DNA of 64,000 nucleotides from Odoribacter sp. (GCA_020024465.1 JAHHTT010000001.1:124001-188000); one strand, 5' to 3'. Counted from the first letter of the stretch, positions 44,232 to 53,998 are shown. Translations and numbers: made by a program. The notes: generated from the sequence alone by a model not told the origin.

Positions 44232-45194
44232 ATGAGAACAGAAGTTGCTTTAGGAATCGATATGGGTGGAACAAATACTGCATTCGGTTTTATTGACAGA
44301 GAAGGGAATTATTGGGCAGAGGGAAATATTGCCACTAACAAACATGAAGATATTAATGACTATCTAAAAGAGCTTCACATGACTATCGAAAACGTTCTCG
44401 ATACCATCCGTGAAAAAGTAGTTTTAGTGGGAATAGGTGTCGGAGCCCCATGCGGCAACTACCTGCAGGGAACAATCGAATATGCATCCAATTTACGTTG
44501 GAATGGTGTAATTCCGTTTTGCGACATGCTAAAAGAATTTTATCCATCCATTCCTGTTTGCCTGACCAATGATGCCAATGCTGCCACAATTGGCGAAATG
44601 ATATACGGAGGGGCCAAAGGCATGAAAGATTTTATCATGATTACTTTAGGAACCGGAGTCGGTAGCGGATTCGTTTCTAATGGTCAACTGATATATGGAC
44701 ATGACGGTTTTGCCGGAGAATTCGGTCACATTATTGTATCTCCCAATGGACGTCAATGTGGATGTGGTCGCAACGGCTGTCTAGAAACATATGTATCTGC
44801 AACAGGGGTAAAAAGAACAGCTTACAAAATGATGGCTAAATATAATTACCCAAGCGAACTACGTAACATCCCATTTAATGAAATGACTTCCAAAATAATT
44901 TGTGAAGCTGCACAAAAAGGCGATATGATTGCAATCAATACCTTTAAATACACAGCCAAAATGTTAGGAGAAGCCCTGGCCAATATCGTTGCCATCACCA
45001 GTCCGGAAGCCATTTTCCTAATGGGTGGTCTAACAAATGCAGGCGATTTATTATTCGGACCGACAAAAGAACACATGGAGATGAATATGCTAAAAATGTT
45101 CAGTAATAAAGTAAAACTACTTCCTTCCCAACTCACAAAGAATGTTGCCATTTATGGTGCTGCCGCACTGATATGGAACGAGTTGGACAAATAA
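44232..45194 (+). CDS. ROK-family sugar kinase (glucokinase-like)
   Basis: The 320-residue cytoplasmic protein has the ATP-binding start LGIDMGGTNTAFGFID, the catalytic Asp in LTNDANAAT, the ROK hinge GHIIVSPNGRQCGCGRNGCLE with zinc-binding cysteines, and a C-terminal IFLMGGL. It most resembles Bacteroidetes glucokinases. The ORF is open upstream to 44157, but that start lies inside the terminator-like hairpin, and MRTEVALG at 44232 is the family-like start. Confidence 0.9.
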   Translation: MRTEVALGIDMGGTNTAFGFIDREGNYWAEGNIATNKHEDINDYLKELHMTIENVLDTIREKVVLVGIGVGAPCGNYLQGTIEYASNLRWNGVIPFCDMLKEFYPSIPVCLTNDANAATIGEMIYGGAKGMKDFIMITLGTGVGSGFVSNGQLIYGHDGFAGEFGHIIVSPNGRQCGCGRNGCLETYVSATGVKRTAYKMMAKYNYPSELRNIPFNEMTSKIICEAAQKGDMIAINTFKYTAKMLGEALANIVAITSPEAIFLMGGLTNAGDLLFGPTKEHMEMNMLKMFSNKVKLLPSQLTKNVAIYGAAALIWNELDK

Positions 45195-45196
45195 TT

Positions 45197-46624
45197 ATGA
45201 AACAAATTATCCATACACTTTGTATCATCATCCTAGAGAGTATGCTCTCATGCAACTCTCAGGATAATGATTTGAAAATAACAGAATATGTCAACCCACT
45301 AATAGGATCTCTACATGGTATCCAAAGTTCACCAGAAGCGACCCGACCTTTTGGCTCAGTCAGATTAACCTCATACAAAACAGGTGATACAATTACAGCT
45401 CTGTCCTTTTATAATGCAAGTTCTCCCAATCCCCAAAATTCACCAGATCTACGTTTTCTACCAGTCATAAACAAACCGGATTCAAGCAGCATTCCTGCAA
45501 TCTATACTAAACAAAATTATACGACATTTCATCAAGAGCAAGCCCATCCCGGATATTACGGAATTACATTTTGCAACGGTATCAAAATAGAAAGTGCAGT
45601 AACAGAGCGTTGTGCAATCATGTACTATCAATATCCACCTGGCAACACACATGGATTAGTTATGGATCTGACTTCTCCACAGGCCAGCGATTCTGTAGAA
45701 ACCATACTTTGGAAAGTAAATAATCGAACGTTGGAAGGCTATAGCAAATCATTGCATATAAAGAATCCCGAACAAACCTTTTTCGTTATCAAATTTTCAC
45801 AAGACTGTAATATTATGATTGGAAAAGAAGCATTTGTCCCATTAAAAAATGGCAAACGTTTCAAAGCTCAAAATTGTTATGCCTGGATAGATTTTGGTGA
45901 AAATACAAACAAAATTCTAGTCAAAACAAGCATTGCCTCTACCAATATCGAAGGAGCCAACAGTAACCTAGAAAAAGAATTGTCACATTGGAGTTTTGAC
46001 AAAGTAGAACGAGATGCCAAACAAGCCTGGAAAAAGGAATTGCAAAAAATCAAAATTAAAGGTTGTAACAAAGAATTACAGACAACATTCTATACTTCGC
46101 TGTATTATACCCTACAGACTCCAAGCATATCATCAGATGCCAATGGAAACTATAAAGGGCTCGATGGTGAAATACATAGTGACATACAGCATATCCATTA
46201 TTTAGTAAATCCAAACTGGACTTCACTACAGGATATTCCTCCTATTTTTATCATGACTCAAAAGAAAAGAGTACGAGATATTCTTAAATCTTCACAATAT
46301 GAAGCACGCTTTACAGAGAAAACGACAGATATGACTCCCACTGACTTTTCAATAATTAACTGTCAATATGTCCTCGCAGCTATGGGATTTCATAGTACAA
46401 ATCCATCCAACAATCAGCTGCAATTAGGGACTCCTTTTTTTGAAAAAGTAATCATTCATACAGCTCCAGATAAACGATTTATTATCACCTCCAGCAAAAA
46501 ATCGGACAGCCATATCTATATTGGTGAAGTATGGTTAAATAAAAACAAATTGGAACGTTCATGGATTAGTTTAGAAGAAATTATGAAAGGAGGAAAACTG
46601 AACGTTGAGCTAATAAACAAATAA
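45197..46624 (+). CDS. GH92-like lipoprotein lacking most of the catalytic core
   Basis: The 475-residue lipoprotein (lipobox MLSCNS) begins like glycoside hydrolase family 92 alpha-mannosidases: ITEYVNPLIGS and PEATRPFGSVRL, followed by HPGYYGITFCNGIKIESAVT. The middle has FYTSLYYTLQTPSISSDANG, and the end has AAMGFHSTNPSN, LGTPFFEKVIIHTA and SHIYIGEVWLNKN. GH92 enzymes usually have about 700-750 residues. Here about 250 residues of the (alpha/alpha)6 barrel, including the GNEP-type and D-x-GQMSAWY-type active-site blocks, are missing although the frame stays open. It is probably inactive as a mannosidase. It starts two bases after the ROK kinase; a longer reading from 45173 is less likely. 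Confidence 0.75.
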   Translation: MKQIIHTLCIIILESMLSCNSQDNDLKITEYVNPLIGSLHGIQSSPEATRPFGSVRLTSYKTGDTITALSFYNASSPNPQNSPDLRFLPVINKPDSSSIPAIYTKQNYTTFHQEQAHPGYYGITFCNGIKIESAVTERCAIMYYQYPPGNTHGLVMDLTSPQASDSVETILWKVNNRTLEGYSKSLHIKNPEQTFFVIKFSQDCNIMIGKEAFVPLKNGKRFKAQNCYAWIDFGENTNKILVKTSIASTNIEGANSNLEKELSHWSFDKVERDAKQAWKKELQKIKIKGCNKELQTTFYTSLYYTLQTPSISSDANGNYKGLDGEIHSDIQHIHYLVNPNWTSLQDIPPIFIMTQKKRVRDILKSSQYEARFTEKTTDMTPTDFSIINCQYVLAAMGFHSTNPSNNQLQLGTPFFEKVIIHTAPDKRFIITSSKKSDSHIYIGEVWLNKNKLERSWISLEEIMKGGKLNVELINK

Positions 46625-46630
46625 ACTTAC

Positions 46631-46638
46631 TATCTTTG
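46631..46638 (+). promoter_or_regulatory. ispD promoter (-7 box)
   Basis: TATCTTTG matches TAnnTTTG. The transcript would start near 46645, which favours the ATG at 46660. Confidence 0.65.
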
Positions 46639-46659
46639 TACGACTAAAGTAAAGTGTGT

Positions 46660-47352
46660 ATGAAAAATGTAAGCGTAATTCTTGCTGGTGGATCAAGCAA
46701 GAGAATTGGAAGTAATATTCCCAAACAATTCATAGAAGTTGCCGGAAAAACTATTTTAGAACATACAGTAGAAAAATTTGATAGCCATCCTCAGATAGAT
46801 GAAATTACTATCGTTGTTCCAGAGAAAGAAATTATATATGCAAAAAAACTATTTCTACACAAAAATATCCAAAAAAAACTACATTTCATTAGCGGAGGAC
46901 AAGAACGTTACCTCTCGACCCTATCGGCGTTAGAATTCTATCGGAACGATAATTGTAATTTATTAATACATGATGCAGCCCGACCACTCGTAACGCACCG
47001 AATTATTTCGGAAGTAATTGAAACACTAAAAAAATACAATGCCGTCAATGTTGCCATTCCTACAACAGACACCATCATAGAAACCAATTCAACACACACG
47101 GAAATCAAACAGATCCCAGCACGAGAATTTCTCTACATGGTACAAACTCCTCAAGGATTTCATTGCCAAACCTTGACATCAGCCTACCAAAAAGCTCTAC
47201 AAGATCCGAATTTTAAAACAACGGACGATTGTAGTGTTGTAAAAAAATATCTACCTGATGAAAAAATCAAGATTATCAAAGGCGATACTAAAAACATCAA
47301 GATCACTTATGCAGAAGACATCGTACTATTGGAACTCCTTTTAAAACAATAA
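46660..47352 (+). CDS. ispD: 2-C-methyl-D-erythritol 4-phosphate cytidylyltransferase
   Basis: IspD couples CTP to MEP in the non-mevalonate isoprenoid pathway. The 230-residue protein has the nucleotide-binding start ILAGGSSKRIGSNIPKQF, IHDAARPLVT, VAIPTTDTI, and VQTPQGFHC near the C-terminal third. The ATG at 46660 (MKNVSV) is preferred over an upstream GTG at 46654. The next gene starts three bases after its stop codon. Confidence 0.95.
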   Translation: MKNVSVILAGGSSKRIGSNIPKQFIEVAGKTILEHTVEKFDSHPQIDEITIVVPEKEIIYAKKLFLHKNIQKKLHFISGGQERYLSTLSALEFYRNDNCNLLIHDAARPLVTHRIISEVIETLKKYNAVNVAIPTTDTIIETNSTHTEIKQIPAREFLYMVQTPQGFHCQTLTSAYQKALQDPNFKTTDDCSVVKKYLPDEKIKIIKGDTKNIKITYAEDIVLLELLLKQ

Positions 47353-47355
47353 TAT

Positions 47356-48813
47356 ATGGCACATATTTATTTGCTTATATCCTTTTGTTTATTAGCTCAT
47401 TTAACAATTGTAGCACAAAAGCATCCTATTAATTATCAAGCGGAAACGGGAATCGGAGTTGCAGCAAAAACGTTTTGGCTACACACCAATACCAGAAATA
47501 AAATAGCTCCTGGTACATATATGTGGGGAAACATCTACCTCCATACTGACTTTACAAAACAAAATACACGCACTTTTGACTATTCTTTGGGATTGGAAGG
47601 TACAGGATCTCTGGGACAATACCATAATAGAATCTTTTTTAATCAGCTTTTTGGAAAAATCAAATGGCAAAATCTTACTTTAAATGTCGGGTTATTTGAT
47701 CGTCCAACACTCTATGATGGTTTATCTGCAAGTAACGGCGATATGTTATATTCAAACAACAGCCGCAATATGGCTGGAATCTCATTTGCCTCTTGGAATT
47801 ACATCAAATTTCCCTGGATTTTGGGCCGCTTTATTTCATTCAAATTTAGATATGCCGAACACATCATGTTGGATAATCGCTACGTAAAAAAAACTCACGT
47901 TCATAATAAATTATTAGCAGGAAAACTTACCATCATTCCCCAACTAAGCATTGAAGGAGGAGTCGAAGATTATGGTCAGTGGGGAGGGAAAACAAGAAAT
48001 GGCAAAATCCACTACTCCATTAAAGACTATATTAAAATGGTCTGCATTAAATCAGGTGGAAGGAATGCCAGTCTATCAGATCAAATCAACAAACTAGGTA
48101 ACCATATTGGCAAATACTTGGTCCGTGTCAACTATCAAAATAAGCATATCAGGATTTCGTTTTACTATAATCACATCTTTGAAGATGGGTCAGGTCGAAG
48201 ATTTCAAAACAAACCCGATGGATTATATGGACTATATTTCACACGTAAAAATAATGACAAATGGTTTAAAAGTTGCGTGTATGAATTCTATTACACAAAA
48301 GATCAAAGCGGTCCTCATCATGACCGTCCTGCAACAGAAGAAGAAATGGCAAAAAAAGACCCTACAGATCCTTTCCCTGATAAAATTGTATTAGGAGGGA
48401 ATGACAATTATTTAAATCACGGCGAATACCATTCTGGCTGGAGTTTATACGGCCAAATAATAGGAGTACCATTTTTCACACCAACACTCACCAATAACGG
48501 TATCATTCAAGGAACCTACAACAACCGTATCATCGCTCATCATTTCGGTATGAATGGCACATTTCCTATATGGGACATTCAATACAAATTGCGATGTAGC
48601 TACTCGTTAAACTATGGACGGTATAGTACTCCGTTCTTCGACAAAATTGGTAAAGTCACCAGCAAGCCACAATTCAGTCTTGGATTACAACTCACTGTAC
48701 CAGAAAAAAGACTTCCTTTCACAACCTCTTTAAACATTGCATTTGACAAAGGGGATTTATTACCTAATCAGTTCGGTATCATGTTAAATATCATGAAAAC
48801 AGGGATTTTTTAA
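47356..48813 (+). CDS. Capsule assembly Wzi family outer-membrane protein
   Basis: The 485-residue protein has a signal peptide (about 1-21, ending LTIVAQ). A beta-barrel follows, with alternating strands and aromatic girdles (MWGNIYLHTDF, YSLGLEGTG). The SASNGDMLYSNNSRNMAGIS region is typical of Wzi-like proteins in Bacteroidetes. Wzi anchors capsular or O-antigen polysaccharide at the cell surface. Its place before the glycosyltransferases fits this role. It follows ispD after three bases. Confidence 0.85.
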   Translation: MAHIYLLISFCLLAHLTIVAQKHPINYQAETGIGVAAKTFWLHTNTRNKIAPGTYMWGNIYLHTDFTKQNTRTFDYSLGLEGTGSLGQYHNRIFFNQLFGKIKWQNLTLNVGLFDRPTLYDGLSASNGDMLYSNNSRNMAGISFASWNYIKFPWILGRFISFKFRYAEHIMLDNRYVKKTHVHNKLLAGKLTIIPQLSIEGGVEDYGQWGGKTRNGKIHYSIKDYIKMVCIKSGGRNASLSDQINKLGNHIGKYLVRVNYQNKHIRISFYYNHIFEDGSGRRFQNKPDGLYGLYFTRKNNDKWFKSCVYEFYYTKDQSGPHHDRPATEEEMAKKDPTDPFPDKIVLGGNDNYLNHGEYHSGWSLYGQIIGVPFFTPTLTNNGIIQGTYNNRIIAHHFGMNGTFPIWDIQYKLRCSYSLNYGRYSTPFFDKIGKVTSKPQFSLGLQLTVPEKRLPFTTSLNIAFDKGDLLPNQFGIMLNIMKTGIF

Positions 48814-48828
48814 TACAATTAGAAAGGC

Positions 48829-49877
48829 ATGAAAAATATTCTATTTTCAGATCCATGTAGATCAGATTATGGGGGAGGTATCGGGAAATGGTTGGTAATG
48901 ATGACAAAACAATTAAACCAACAGGGTTATAGTGTACATTTAGTATGCCGTCTTCATAGCCTCCTTGCGCATGCTGCACAAAATTCTAATATTACAATCC
49001 TTCAAGCCCTTTTCAAACATTGTCTGGACATTAAAACATTCTCAAAAATTCGCCCTATCACCAGAAAAAAAGATATTGATATTATAATCTGTGCAACGAA
49101 CTTAGACATAAAATTAGCAGGCCTGACTATGAAAATAACTTCAATACCCGTCATATCAGGTCAAGGTATAGCTCTAATTCCTAATAAAGATATCATAAAA
49201 TATTCAATCTCATCGGTTATCACGAATACCCAAAGTATCAAACAACAATATAAATCCTACAATTTGTTTCCTTCTGAACATATTCAAGTCATATACAATA
49301 GAGTAATACTTTTTTCCAAGAATCCGATAAAAGATTTACGAATGCAACCATTGCCAATTCTGAATGAAAAATTCATTTTAAGTACGGGCCGTTTAAGCAA
49401 ACAAAAAGGATTTGCATACCTCATTAAAACTGCACAAACGAAAAGAAAGTATTGGAAATTCATCGTATTCGGTGACGGGCAAGAAAAAGAATCCTTACAA
49501 AAACTCATCATAAAAAAAAGACTTAAAAATATACAATTACTCGGTTTCCAAAACAATATGCATGATTTTTATCGAAATGTTCCTATATTTGTTTCCCCGT
49601 CTTTGACAAAAGGAAATACCCAATATTATATTGAAAGCCATGGTTACACATTATCCTGCCATTGCAACGGATATAAACAGAGTCCATGAAGTCATTAAAA
49701 ACAATGTGAACGATGGGACAATACCTGCTGAAAATAGCCAAGCCATATTCGAAACTATCGAAAAACATATTGATTGATCAAACAAATGTTCTAAAACAAG
49801 TTGCAGAAAATGCCTACATAACTATAATTAACAAATTTTCAATAGAAGAATCATCCAAAAATTTATTCGATACATAA
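48829..49877 (+). pseudogene. Glycosyltransferase family 4 (GT-B), broken by two frameshifts
   Basis: The first 260 codons give an N-terminal GT-B domain (LFSDPCRSDYGGGIGKW, then VHLVCRLHSLLAHA) and the start of the nucleotide-sugar domain (FILSTGRLSKQKGFAYLI, FGDGQEKESLQKL, FYRNVPIFVSPSL). The frame is then lost near 49615. A second frame continues with PNIILKAMV, IATDINRVHEVIKNN and IPAENSQAI. A third frame, from about 49770, continues with LIDQTNVLKQVAENAY and ends at TAA 49877. Joined, they make a normal-length GT4. The conserved Glu before the AM motif reads Lys, which points to real decay rather than a simple sequencing error. Confidence 0.8.
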
Positions 49878-49895
49878 ATAATACAATGATAGAAT

Positions 49896-50879
49896 ATGAA
49901 AAAAATCATTATAAGAACTCCTAATTTTATTGGGGACACAATAAATACAACGCCATGCATCCAACTGGTTAAACAAGAATATCCAGATGCAGAAATTGTA
50001 ATTGTATGTCCAAATTTAGTGAAAGATGTATTCAAATACGATCCTCGGATCACTCAATGCATCTCATACCCTATCAGTAAAAGAAACAAATGGTCTACTC
50101 ATTGGCATATCATAAAAGAAGTTCGTAAACAAAAAGCCGAACTAGGAATTATTTTTATCAACACCTTCATTTCAGCTTTACTTTTTAAATTAGCAGGTAT
50201 TAAATGTATTGTCGGATACAATAACGAAGGACGTGGATTTCTGTTGGATTTCAAACCAAAAATAAATAAAAACAAACATTATATAAACCACTATGCTTCC
50301 TTATTCAATGAATTTATAGGTAATAAATATACATATTTACCGGAATTATATCTTCCAATTAGCGGTAAAAAAACATTCAATTTCAATAATAAGAAAAAGA
50401 TCATAGGATTTTACCCTGGCGGAAAACATAAAGGCATGCGCCACTATCCTGCACAATACGCTATAGAATTAATTAAACTAATGCACAATGCCGAATATAA
50501 TATTGTACTCATAGGTGATGAAACAGACGATAAGTCACAATCTCAATATATTAAAGCAACCAATTTTGACAATATACTAAACTTGACCGGCAGAACTAAT
50601 ATTGAAGATTTCTTTAATACCATTGCTGCATTTGATTTACTTATCACTATTGACTCCGCTGCAATGCATATAGCAGCAGCTGTCAAAACTCCTTTCATTG
50701 CTCTTATGGGACTTTCAACAAGTCCTACCTCTACAATTATCCCTAAAGTCCCATTAGGAAGAATCATAAAAATTGAAAATAATCTCATCCGAGAAGAAGA
50801 TTATATGAAAAACATCACTCCTAAAATCGTAATGAATAATATTCAAGAATTACTCTCCGCCAAATCCTCCAAAGAATGA
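49896..50879 (+). CDS. Glycosyltransferase family 9 (heptosyltransferase-like)
   Basis: The 327-residue GT-B enzyme begins KKIIIRTPNFIGDTINTTPC. It has the C-terminal donor-binding region GFYPGGKHKGMRHYPAQYA, LIGDETDD, LTGRTNIEDFFNTIAAFDLL and ITIDSAAMHIAAA, all typical of ADP-heptose:LPS heptosyltransferases (WaaF/WaaC-like). The actual sugar in Bacteroidetes is uncertain. It lies 18 bases after the broken GT4. Its 3' end overlaps the convergent O-antigen ligase gene by 37 bp. Confidence 0.9.
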   Translation: MKKIIIRTPNFIGDTINTTPCIQLVKQEYPDAEIVIVCPNLVKDVFKYDPRITQCISYPISKRNKWSTHWHIIKEVRKQKAELGIIFINTFISALLFKLAGIKCIVGYNNEGRGFLLDFKPKINKNKHYINHYASLFNEFIGNKYTYLPELYLPISGKKTFNFNNKKKIIGFYPGGKHKGMRHYPAQYAIELIKLMHNAEYNIVLIGDETDDKSQSQYIKATNFDNILNLTGRTNIEDFFNTIAAFDLLITIDSAAMHIAAAVKTPFIALMGLSTSPTSTIIPKVPLGRIIKIENNLIREEDYMKNITPKIVMNNIQELLSAKSSKE

Positions 50880-52132
50880 AATTTATCCAAATGAATATAA
50901 AACATTGCCAACAGAAAAATAATCATAGGCAACGCATCATTTACAACCAATTGTACTTCAAATTGACAATCAATAAAAAAAGCGAATATAATAGCTAGTG
51001 ACAGAAAAGAATATTGCTGTAAACGAATCATTTTAACAATGGGCATGACAAACCAACTTAAAACAAACAGCAGACCAACAATCCCCAACCACATCCAATA
51101 CTGCAAGAATGAATTGTGACTATGACTTCTTACCATAACATGGTAATTATCAGACTCTCTATACCATTGTTTGGATAACGATGGCGTATATACTCCTAAA
51201 CCCCAAATACCCCATTCATCAATATGCTTCAAGCAAATTTTATAAAATACAACCCGAGGTGTTATAGAACCTCCGCCAGATAAATCTCCTTCGCGCACAT
51301 CTTGAATTTCACATTTCATTTCTTCCCAACGATTATCAAAACTTGATGGACGGAAAACATATCCCACTCCTAAAATCAATACAGAAAAAATAACTAATAC
51401 TCTTCTAAAAGAAGCAGATATTTTTTTTAAAAAACACAGATTAAATAATATAAATCCACACAAAAAACCCAATATTGAACTCTTTGTAACGGTCAAAGAC
51501 AAAAACCATACAAAAATCACAAAAAAAGTAAAGGCCCAAAATTTATTAACAGAAGCAGAGATTCCTCCAAAATAACATATTAATGCTGCTGTATATATTT
51601 GTAAAGCTTCCGTATCCAAATAAACCTTTCCTCCTAAAAAGTACTTTGTAAAACCAAAACGGCTTTCATAAAGATATGCTATCGCCTCCAAAGGCTGTGC
51701 CAATAAATTGAAACCAGCAACATGAAACAACATAATAAAATTAAATAAAAAAACTCCTGAACAAAAACAAACGAGGAATTGTTTCAATAACCTAACCGTC
51801 AAAAACTCCTTTATCGATAGAACATAAACAGTAACCAATAAAAAACTTAATGCCAACTTTTCAAAGATACCAAATGATGGTTTTATGTCACTATAATTAC
51901 CACTATGCATAATAAACATAGTATGCACTCCTGTATAAAAAATCACCAATACAGGAATCAATAAGTAATACTTATACTGTCTTAAATTAGCCCAAAATTG
52001 TTGAGGATATTTTTTTATATTGTATAACAAGCCTATACAGATACTAATAACTTGTACACTTTCGAATAAAGAACCCCACGTTCCTAACAGAAAGGCTATC
52101 AATAGCAAGCATTTTTGTTCAAAATTCTTCAT
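50843..52132 (-). CDS. O-antigen ligase family protein (WaaL-like)
   Basis: The 429-residue inner-membrane protein has about eleven hydrophobic segments. Its large periplasmic loop is at about 255-345 and contains the ligase signature SHNSFLQYWMWLGIVGLL with the catalytic His in RSHSHNSFL. Such enzymes join O-antigen or other glycans to lipid A core in the periplasm. It is the third gene of a minus-strand unit with the kinase and the GT2 remnant. The 37-bp convergent overlap with the GT9 gene is long. Confidence 0.85.
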   Translation of the reverse strand: MKNFEQKCLLLIAFLLGTWGSLFESVQVISICIGLLYNIKKYPQQFWANLRQYKYYLLIPVLVIFYTGVHTMFIMHSGNYSDIKPSFGIFEKLALSFLLVTVYVLSIKEFLTVRLLKQFLVCFCSGVFLFNFIMLFHVAGFNLLAQPLEAIAYLYESRFGFTKYFLGGKVYLDTEALQIYTAALICYFGGISASVNKFWAFTFFVIFVWFLSLTVTKSSILGFLCGFILFNLCFLKKISASFRRVLVIFSVLILGVGYVFRPSSFDNRWEEMKCEIQDVREGDLSGGGSITPRVVFYKICLKHIDEWGIWGLGVYTPSLSKQWYRESDNYHVMVRSHSHNSFLQYWMWLGIVGLLFVLSWFVMPIVKMIRLQQYSFLSLAIIFAFFIDCQFEVQLVVNDALPMIIFLLAMFYIHLDKFHSLEDLAESNS

Positions 52133-52177
52133 TTTATCCTCATTAATATCTCATCTTCTGCAAGGTTCTTTTCTCAC

Positions 52178-52879
52178 TTAATTACGTATTTTTTTTAATA
52201 AAATATCACGCACAGATACATAATCATCGTTTGTCAAACGGGCATACTCTTTTGCTACAATATCCAAATATTTGCCTTTTAAAGCCAACCGTGAAAAATT
52301 CAAAATCCCTTCTTTTCTATTTAATTTCCTAAAATTAATTCTATTTAAATCAACCAAATAAAAATCGTATCCTCCAATTGGACGTCTTTTTATTAAAGTA
52401 TTACCTTGTGAATGATCTTTAAAAAGAATACCTTTTTGCTGGAAATCAAATGTAAATTGAGTAAATGCTTTCAAAATTTCCTCTATATCGTCAGGCCAAT
52501 CGTGCCACAAAGCCCGAAATTCAAAATCAAAATCCAGCTGTAGAGAAATAAAATAGCTATCAGTTACTCCATATAAATTCTGATATACAATATAAGCTAT
52601 CGGTTCCGGCGTTAATATTCCATGATTCAATAAAAAACCAGCATTCAAATACGAACGTTCTGCCTTCGATTTTCTGACATAAGCATAAACAAATTGATTG
52701 ATTATATTAGGCCTCTTAAATTTCTTTACATTGCAACGAATCCCTCCAATAGTCATAATCTTTACTACATTACGCTCATTTCCAAGAATCTCCGTAGCTG
52801 CATCAAACGACAAAGGAACTGACAATATATCCTCCTTCAAATACTTATATTTATCATTAATGGCAAATTTTATCATCAC
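52178..52879 (-). CDS. Lipopolysaccharide kinase, Kdo/WaaP (InaA) family
   Basis: The 233-residue protein has the small eukaryotic-kinase-like fold of Kdo/WaaP kinases. It shows an ATP-binding lysine in NVKKFKRPN, a helix-C Glu in SKAERSYLNA, a catalytic loop DHSQGNTLIK with the metal-binding Asn, and the DFG-equivalent LVDLNRINF. Phosphorylation of the LPS core is the likely role. The catalytic loop Asp is not in the usual HGD order, but Bacteroidetes members often vary here. It lies nine bases after the GT2 remnant. Confidence 0.85.
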   Translation of the reverse strand: MMIKFAINDKYKYLKEDILSVPLSFDAATEILGNERNVVKIMTIGGIRCNVKKFKRPNIINQFVYAYVRKSKAERSYLNAGFLLNHGILTPEPIAYIVYQNLYGVTDSYFISLQLDFDFEFRALWHDWPDDIEEILKAFTQFTFDFQQKGILFKDHSQGNTLIKRRPIGGYDFYLVDLNRINFRKLNRKEGILNFSRLALKGKYLDIVAKEYARLTNDDYVSVRDILLKKIRN

Positions 52880-52887
52880 AAATATGC

Positions 52888-53394
52888 TTAGTAGAAATTA
52901 TTTTCAATGCTAGAATCTAATAAGGAACTGAATTTTTCCAAACCTTTCCTAAAATTAAACCAACAATATTTTATAGAATTCTTATCTCTCAATTGTCTTC
53001 CTATATGGATAGGATGAGAATGATACCTTACAGACAACTCTGTAAAAAGATAATTTTCAAAACCACCTTTCAAGAATAAATTTGCTATAGTTATATCATA
53101 CCTATTCTTGTCAATACCTGATTGATGAAAATCAATAGCATATCTCTGAGTCATTTGCAACAGAAGCAAATTATTCGGGAATAAACACTTCGCTATATCT
53201 GAAAATCTCATTAATCCAAATCTCAATTTCTTGGATTTCTTATGCAATTTAATGGTACCTTCTTCAGAACGAAAATCATTATATCCAACATTAACAAAAT
53301 GATTTTTAAATTCAAAAGACAAAATAATTTGAATAGTCTGCAACGTCAAATTAATCGCATCCCTGACAGAAATAATGGTATGAAAACATTTCAT
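52888..53394 (-). pseudogene. GT2 glycosyltransferase remnant with internal deletion
   Basis: The 168-residue ORF starts like Bacteroidetes family 2 glycosyltransferases found beside LPS kinases: TIISVRDAINLTLQTIQIIL, YNDFRSEEGTIKLH and LFPNNLLLLQMTQRYAI. The family's DXD-type catalytic core, which should follow, is missing. The protein jumps to RYDITIANLFLKGGFENYLF and HIGRQLRDKNSIKYC, the type of C-terminus expected about 100 residues later. Family members have roughly 260-300 residues. The frame is open and a good -7 box lies upstream, so a short protein may still be made. The assignment is moderate. Confidence 0.55.
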
Positions 53395-53433
53395 TCTAAT
53401 GTGGCTTGTATGATTTTACACTCTCAAAGTTTG

Positions 53434-53441
53434 CAAAACTA
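53434..53441 (-). promoter_or_regulatory. Promoter (-7 box) of the GT2-remnant/kinase/ligase genes
   Basis: The minus strand reads TAGTTTTG, a match to TAnnTTTG, with TTTG 20 bases upstream. It faces three minus-strand genes. Confidence 0.6.
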
Positions 53442-53489
53442 TGCATTATTTTGCTCTTTGCCAAATTGTTACATTAACTCTTCCAATAT

Positions 53490-53978
53490 TTATACTTTAC
53501 GTACATAATCAATAAAAGAATAGTCAAAATCATCCTTATCACCAGCTTTATAATCTTGTCTATTCACTGGTTGCCACAACATCTCATCCACTTGAGGTAT
53601 AAAAGTATCACCTTGAGCCTCTGTATGCACAATGGTCAAATACAATCGATCCGCTTGTTCCCAAGCTTGCCGATAAATACTTCCTCCTCCTATCAAAAAC
53701 ACTTCTTCTTCCTGTCGTACCAAATCCAAGGCTTTTTCCAGACTAGTTACAACTTCACATCCTTCAGCTTGATACAAGCTATTTCGTGAAATAACAATAT
53801 TTCTTCTTTTAGGCAAAGCTTTGCCTATAGATTCAAATGTACGACGCCCCATGATTACCGTATGGCCAGAAGTAATTGCTTTAAAATGCTTTAAATCAGA
53901 AGACATATGCCATACCAAACCATTATCGCGTCCTATTACTCCATTTTTTGCAGCAGCAACAATTATGCTTAAAATCAT
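53490..53978 (-). CDS. folA: Dihydrofolate reductase
   Basis: FolA reduces dihydrofolate to tetrahydrofolate with NADPH and thus recycles the product of ThyA. The 162-residue protein has IVAAAKNGVIGRDNGLVWHM, MGRRTFESIG and VFLIGGGSIYRQA. It lies 20 bases after thyA in the same transcription unit. Confidence 0.97.
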   Translation of the reverse strand: MILSIIVAAAKNGVIGRDNGLVWHMSSDLKHFKAITSGHTVIMGRRTFESIGKALPKRRNIVISRNSLYQAEGCEVVTSLEKALDLVRQEEEVFLIGGGSIYRQAWEQADRLYLTIVHTEAQGDTFIPQVDEMLWQPVNRQDYKAGDKDDFDYSFIDYVRKV

Positions 53979-53998
53979 AAAATAATCTTTAATAATTA

